Assembly (NCBI GenBank): GCA_029287755.1
Contig: JARFQM010000037.1
Span: forward strand, 1 to 8,044
DNA: 8,044 bases
Origin: Desulfofustis sp.
GTDB taxonomy: Bacteria; Desulfobacterota; Desulfobulbia; Desulfobulbales; Desulfocapsaceae
Direction: 5' to 3'
Shown: in pieces, positions 4,369 to 8,044 of the stretch
Layout of the letters: each line of letters opens with the position of its first letter
Numbering within the stretch: position 1 is the stretch's first letter
The notes under the pieces: model-generated
Database searches by the model: none
What the model was told of the DNA's origin: nothing
What the model saw: only the letters and a program-made list of their open reading frames with translations
Program-made: the position numbers and the translations under genes

Positions 4369-7059
4369 GTGTCACTGAAAAATCTGAACGCAATGTTCAA
4401 TCCACAGCGTATCGCTGTTATTGGCGCCAGTGAAGACGAAACATCTATTGGCTTCCATCTGTTCCGCAATCTTGTCGGCAAAGGCTATACCGGTATTGTT
4501 CATCCGGTAAATGAAACGGCCAAAGGGGTTCAAGGGGTTGAGGCCTATCCGCGTGTAGTCGATATCCCGCATGCGGTTGATCTGGCACTGGTGACCAGCG
4601 AACCGGAACAACTTGATAAGGTGATACATGATTGCGTCCAAAAAGGCGTCAAGGGAATAGCGATTTTCACTCCAGACCTGACCAGTCGCCTCATCAATCC
4701 CAAACCTATTATCGACAAGATAATAAAGCTGCCAGCGAGCTCCGGATGCCGGGTTCTCGGTCCTGATTCCCTTGGTTTTCTGCGTCCGGCGATAAGCCTT
4801 AACGCGAGCCTTTATCCGGGCAAGGTGCAGAAGGGAAATATTGCCTTTATTTCCGAAAGCGGCATGTTTGCTTCTTCCTTTTTGGAAACGGCCAATGCCA
4901 AGAAGGTGGGGTTCAGCTATTTTATCTCGCTTGGCGCCAAGCTGGATATCAATATAGCCGACACCATCGATTTTCTTGGCGGCGATCGCAGTACCAGGGC
5001 CATCTTCCTGTTTGTCCAGACGATTAATAACGGGCGTCGGTTTATAACTGCGGTGCGCAACGCCGCCAGATCCAAGCCAGTGGTTGTCGTCAAACCGGGC
5101 AAATCCGAGGTCGTGTCCTATCTTTCACTGGCCGATTCCGACCCTCTGAGTGAAGAAGATCTCGTCTATGAAGCCGTTTTCAAGCGGGCAGGCTGTCTTC
5201 GTGTCGCATCGATCGTTGACCTGCTGTATATGGTTGAAGCCATTGCCAAGCAGAGCAGGCCCAGGAACAGACGGCTGATGATCATCTCCAACTGCGTGGC
5301 CCCTGCAGAGATGGCCATGGATATGCTGAAGGTGATGGATGGCAGGGTAGCCTCGCCTGCCCCGCAAAGACTCAAGCAGATACAAAATGGCCTGGGGCTT
5401 AATCACTCCCTGGCTAATCCTTGCCACCTGCTGGCGAATGGCAGCGCCGACGCCTATAAGCTGGCAATGGAAAACTGTATTGCCGACGACGGGGTGGACG
5501 GTCTGCTGGTAATCTGTCAACCGTATCCGGGAATCGACGCCAACAGCATCGCCAGGACCGTGGTTGACGTTATTCAGAAGAATTCGAGGAAACCGGTTTT
5601 TGCAACCTGGCTCGGACGGGAAAGAGGGTCCTCTGAGATCGATTTCCTGAACAGTAATGGCATTCCTACATACGATACCCCTGAACAGGCGGTAAAGAGT
5701 TTTATGTACATGTATAGGTATGACTACAACCTTAAACTTCTTCAGGAGACTCCGGAAACACTGCTCAAAGACTTCTCACCAAAGCTTGATGAGGCCACCA
5801 GGGTTATCAATTGCTGTAAAAACGAACAGCGGTCAGTACCAACGGTTGAGGAACGGGCAGCAATCCTTGATGCATATGGGATTCCGACTATTGGGTCGAG
5901 GCTGGTCAGGAATGTTGATGAAGCGGTTTTAAGTGCCAAGGACCTGGGATATCCCCTGGTCATGAAGGTTGACTCGCTGGCCGTGGATCGTCTGGGGAAA
6001 CATGACAGCATCTCTGTCAATCTGACCAGTGAGGAAGAAATACGCAGCAGCTATCTGCAGTTGCAGCAGAGGATTGCCTGCAGCGACGGTCCCGCCCTTG
6101 AAATTCGATTGCAGCCGATGCTTCGACGTCGTGGCTACGAGCTCATCATCGGCGCACATAAAACCCATGGTTTTGGCAGCGTGATCTCTTTTGGCCTAGG
6201 AGGGAAGTACCTGCAGGCGGAGCGGGACTACGCGATAGGTCTGCCGCCGCTTAACCAGACACTTGCCAGGCGGATGATGGAGGAGACCAGAATATATCTT
6301 CACTTGCAGCAAAAGGAACAGTTTGGGCCCGCATTGCGCCAGTTGGAAGAGATCCTTGTCCGCTTCTCCCAACTCGTTATCGATCTACCTCAGCTTGGGG
6401 CAATCTATATGAACCCAATTATCCTTACTGAATCGGATTGTCTAGTACGCGACGTGGTTATGCACCTTGATCGAAATCTTCCTACTAATTATCAATGGGT
6501 TAAAGGTGATCTCTGCCCTCCCCATCTTTCCATTCCCCCATATCCTTTCCGTTATGAGAAAGACGTGGTTCTGCCGTCGGGTAGGACGATCCATATTCGT
6601 CCTATTCGTGGCGAGGATGAGCCTTCTCTTGGCCGGTTTTTTGAAAGTCTTTCCGAAGAGACAACTTTTTACCGGTTCGGTCAGCGCCGCCTGAATATGA
6701 CCCATGCCACCCTTGCCCGTTTCTGCCAGGTCGATTATGAGAGGGACCTGGCTTTTCTCGCGGTCAGCGATAAAGAACCCGAAGAAATTATTGGCGATGT
6801 CCGTATCAACAGGTTTGCCGATCTGGAGACTGCCGAATTCTCTTTTGTGGTTGCCGACCGCTGGCAGGGCCTGGGTGTCGGCAATAAGCTTATGGAATTC
6901 TGTATTTCTGTTGCCAAGGATATTGGTGTGAGAACTCTGCTTGTGGAGATTATGACCAATAACGCCAAAATGATCCGATTCGGACATAAGTACCAGTTTG
7001 AACGTCTCGCCAATAGCGCCGATGGCGACATGCTGGAGATGCAGTTGACGATTTCGTGA
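4369..7059 (+). CDS. pat: Pat-like protein lysine acetyltransferase: degenerate acyl-CoA synthetase (ADP-forming) fused to GNAT
   Basis: The 896 residues match the Pat/YfiQ/PatZ class (about 890), which acetylates protein lysines with acetyl-CoA, best known for switching off the AMP-forming acetyl-CoA synthetase. Domains: a CoA-binding Rossmann fold (about 8-135, starting FNPQRIAVIGAS), succinyl-CoA-ligase-like flavodoxin domains (about 145-455), an ATP-grasp region (about 490-700, with FGLGGKYLQ at 608-616) and a C-terminal GNAT domain (about 733-892). The GNAT acetyl-CoA loop QGLGVG is at 833-838, and Glu823 in AEFSF fits the catalytic Glu of MsPatA. The SHTGALAG loop carrying the phosphorylated His of active ADP-forming synthetases is replaced near 250-265 by a His-free SYLSLADSDPL stretch. 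The ATP-grasp HKSDVGGV motif is also degraded. The synthetase body is therefore probably a ligand sensor or scaffold. It is divergent from potABCD. Substrates cannot be read from the sequence. Confidence 0.88.
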   Translation: MSLKNLNAMFNPQRIAVIGASEDETSIGFHLFRNLVGKGYTGIVHPVNETAKGVQGVEAYPRVVDIPHAVDLALVTSEPEQLDKVIHDCVQKGVKGIAIFTPDLTSRLINPKPIIDKIIKLPASSGCRVLGPDSLGFLRPAISLNASLYPGKVQKGNIAFISESGMFASSFLETANAKKVGFSYFISLGAKLDINIADTIDFLGGDRSTRAIFLFVQTINNGRRFITAVRNAARSKPVVVVKPGKSEVVSYLSLADSDPLSEEDLVYEAVFKRAGCLRVASIVDLLYMVEAIAKQSRPRNRRLMIISNCVAPAEMAMDMLKVMDGRVASPAPQRLKQIQNGLGLNHSLANPCHLLANGSADAYKLAMENCIADDGVDGLLVICQPYPGIDANSIARTVVDVIQKNSRKPVFATWLGRERGSSEIDFLNSNGIPTYDTPEQAVKSFMYMYRYDYNLKLLQETPETLLKDFSPKLDEATRVINCCKNEQRSVPTVEERAAILDAYGIPTIGSRLVRNVDEAVLSAKDLGYPLVMKVDSLAVDRLGKHDSISVNLTSEEEIRSSYLQLQQRIACSDGPALEIRLQPMLRRRGYELIIGAHKTHGFGSVISFGLGGKYLQAERDYAIGLPPLNQTLARRMMEETRIYLHLQQKEQFGPALRQLEEILVRFSQLVIDLPQLGAIYMNPIILTESDCLVRDVVMHLDRNLPTNYQWVKGDLCPPHLSIPPYPFRYEKDVVLPSGRTIHIRPIRGEDEPSLGRFFESLSEETTFYRFGQRRLNMTHATLARFCQVDYERDLAFLAVSDKEPEEIIGDVRINRFADLETAEFSFVVADRWQGLGVGNKLMEFCISVAKDIGVRTLLVEIMTNNAKMIRFGHKYQFERLANSADGDMLEMQLTIS

Positions 7060-7100
7060 TCTACAGCTGTATACCTTAAAAGAGATAAAGGGAGAAAGAG

Positions 7101-7140
7101 GGATACCCTGTTATATCAACAGTATGTAGCTTGCGTATCC
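7101..7140. repeat. Nested inverted repeat after the Pat-like gene
   Basis: GGATAC (7101-7106) pairs with GTATCC (7135-7140). Inside, CTGTT (7108-7112) pairs with AACAG (7118-7122) around a five-base loop. The inner stem is short and A/T-rich and no T-run follows, so this is not a good intrinsic terminator. It may be a 3'-end structure of the Pat-like transcript or a binding site, or it may be chance. Confidence 0.3.
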
Positions 7141-7255
7141 AATCATGAAGAAATAGATTTGCTGTTGATTAGTTGTCAGATATGCCTTTCATGGGTTAAT
7201 TAGCGACTTAACGGGCCTGGAACCAGCATCCGTGCCATGCGCGCAATAAGTCAGA

Positions 7256-7300
7256 TTGCCGGTGAGCTGGGCGTTGGTTTATACGGACCCAATCCGGCAA
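7256..7300. repeat. Inverted repeat TTGCCGG / CCGGCAA
   Basis: TTGCCGG at 7256-7262 is exactly complementary to CCGGCAA at 7294-7300. An inner TTGG (7274-7277) and CCAA (7289-7292) can extend the fold. No T-run follows on either strand. It lies 21 bases before the terminator-like hairpin, so the two could form one structured RNA ending at about 7358. Confidence 0.35.
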
Positions 7301-7321
7301 ACTAATGCGTCTCAAGTGCGG

Positions 7322-7358
7322 GGCGAAGCACTGTTTGTGCTTTGCCATTTCTTTCATT
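7322..7358 (+). terminator. Probable Rho-independent terminator upstream of the lipoprotein gene
   Basis: GGCGAAGCAC (7322-7331) and GTGCTTTGCC (7337-7346) form a 10-bp stem with one G-U pair around a TGTTT loop. ATTTCTTTCATT follows, a moderately U-rich tail. The reverse strand has no T-rich tail, so the orientation is plus. It lies about 260 nt after the Pat-like stop and 90 nt before the lipoprotein start, so it would separate the two transcription units or end a small RNA made from the gap. Confidence 0.5.
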
Positions 7359-7421
7359 AAGATTGTTGTATTGTCCAATTTGCACCAGAGGTTTTGAAAA
7401 TCTGTGGGTTAATCTATTGGT

Positions 7422-7428
7422 AAGGAGG
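7422..7428 (+). promoter_or_regulatory. Strong ribosome binding site fixing the GTG start of the lipoprotein
   Basis: AAGGAGG lies 7 nt before GTG at 7436. The later in-frame ATG codons at 7451 and 7454 have no such site. They would also remove the first basic residues of the signal peptide. Confidence 0.7.
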
Positions 7429-7435
7429 TGCTGTT

Positions 7436-8044
7436 GTGTCCCTAAAACGAATGATGCATTGCTTTTTGGTTTTGCCCCTGATTTGCCTGCTCTTTTCAGG
7501 ATGTTCAACAACAAAACTGGTAACCAGCTGGAGCGATCCGAATTTCAATGAGCTGCCAATTCAAAAGGTGTTGATCGTCGGTGTCATGAAAAACGATCTT
7601 AACCGCAGGACCTATGAATTACAATTTGCTGAGCAATTGGAGAAGGAAGGGATTACAGGAATCGCAGCCCATCTTGTGATCTCTGACTCCAGCAAATACA
7701 CCGAGGAGAACATCCGTTCAGCGGTGAAACAGGTGGGGGCAGATGCAGCTCTTATCGCCCGGCTTGCGAGCGTTGAGAAAAAGGAGCGTTATGTACCGCC
7801 CACCTATGAATATGAACCGGTATTCGGCTATGGGCGTGGTTTCTATAGCTATTATGGCATGTCGCATCGCTATATCAGCACACCAGGATACACCACAACC
7901 GATACCATTGTAAAACTGGAAACGGTAGTTTTTTCAACTCGTGCAGAAAACATGATATGGGCTGGCGCTACCAGGAGTTTTAATCCGACTTCAGCAACAA
8001 GCGTCATAAAGGAGAATGCTCAGATCATCATCAAAGACATGAAG
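7436..8044 (+). CDS. Putative outer-membrane lipoprotein of unknown function (3' end cut by window)
   Basis: The frame is open for 203 codons and runs off the right edge. Residues 1-22 form a lipoprotein signal peptide: a short basic start (KR at 4-5), a hydrophobic core and the lipobox LFSG ahead of Cys23. Ser at +2 after that Cys fits sorting to the outer membrane. The mature part starts with a TSWSDPNF stretch (30-37), then a predicted strand KVLIVGVMKN (44-53) and a NRRTYELQFAEQLEKEG helix (56-72). A GADAALIARL segment (101-110) and a Tyr-rich stretch (119-151, with YVPPTYEYEP and FYSYYG) follow, then TDTIVKLETVVF (155-166) and MIWAGATRSF (173-182). This layout resembles widespread uncharacterised small lipoproteins with a W-DP start, but I cannot name the family or a function. 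Most such proteins are only slightly longer, so little is probably missing. Confidence 0.8.
   Translation, partial: MSLKRMMHCFLVLPLICLLFSGCSTTKLVTSWSDPNFNELPIQKVLIVGVMKNDLNRRTYELQFAEQLEKEGITGIAAHLVISDSSKYTEENIRSAVKQVGADAALIARLASVEKKERYVPPTYEYEPVFGYGRGFYSYYGMSHRYISTPGYTTTDTIVKLETVVFSTRAENMIWAGATRSFNPTSATSVIKENAQIIIKDMK

Larger units (their letters stand above)
7060..7435 (+). other. Intergenic region between the Pat-like gene and the lipoprotein gene
   Basis: No convincing gene lies in these 376 bases; all frames are broken by stops. Seen are a 10-bp palindrome TACAGCTGTA (7062-7071) immediately after the upstream stop, an imperfect nested inverted repeat (7101-7140), a second stem (7256-7300) and a terminator-like hairpin (7322-7346). 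A 22-codon ATG frame at 7237-7305 has no ribosome site and overlaps the 7256-7300 stem. I see no promoter for the lipoprotein gene that is close to consensus. Confidence 0.6.

Noticed and set aside
6442..6987. 181-codon open frame on the minus strand opposite the GNAT domain
   Set aside because: It is antisense to a conserved domain, with no ribosome site and no recognisable features.
7237..7305. 22-codon ATG frame (MRAISQIAGELGVGLYGPNP...) in the intergenic region, perhaps a gene remnant
   Set aside because: No ribosome site, stops in frame shortly upstream, and overlap with an inverted repeat. The peptide resembles protein sequence, but I cannot tie it to a family, so a pseudogene call is not supported.

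Overview
The window looks like a chromosomal segment of a Gram-negative, proteobacteria-like organism. The evidence is a periplasmic binding protein with a cleavable signal peptide, a lipoprotein with an outer-membrane-type +2 Ser, near-perfect Shine-Dalgarno sites, and mid-range base composition by eye. A deltaproteobacterial (Desulfobacterota) origin would fit the mix of genes, but that is only an impression. I saw no insertion sequence, integrase, tRNA, rRNA or CRISPR array.

Layout. (1) Positions 1-322 lie downstream of the pot operon on the minus strand. They hold a possible 71-residue charged protein (298-83), a nested inverted repeat (43-86) and a weak open frame running off the left edge. 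(2) Positions 323-4067 on the minus strand carry a complete polyamine ABC importer operon in the order potA-potB-potC-potD. All three junctions overlap (11, 4 and 11 nt). PotD keeps nearly all residues known to contact polyamines in E. coli PotD. (3) Positions 4068-4368 form the divergent control region. On the potA side there is a candidate promoter, then a 16-codon reading frame with a perfect nine-base Shine-Dalgarno. Its stop codon abuts one arm of a perfect 10-bp inverted repeat, whose other arm sits just upstream of the potA ribosome site. This is the most interesting signal here and resembles a leader-peptide attenuator, though it is unproven. (4) Positions 4369-7059 on the plus strand encode an 896-residue Pat-like fusion: an ADP-forming acyl-CoA synthetase body with a degenerate catalytic-His loop, followed by a C-terminal GNAT acetyltransferase domain. 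(5) Positions 7060-7435 are non-coding, with palindromes and one terminator-like hairpin. (6) From 7436 to the right edge lies the 5' part of a gene for a lipoprotein of unknown function.

How the genes may work together. PotABCD would import spermidine and/or putrescine using ATP. The divergent Pat-like protein would sense or use acyl-CoA and acetylate protein lysines, classically the AMP-forming acetyl-CoA synthetase. The two transcription units share an approximately 300-bp region in which the candidate -10 elements overlap on opposite strands, so their expression could be coupled. A direct functional link between polyamine uptake and acetylation is an inference from position only.
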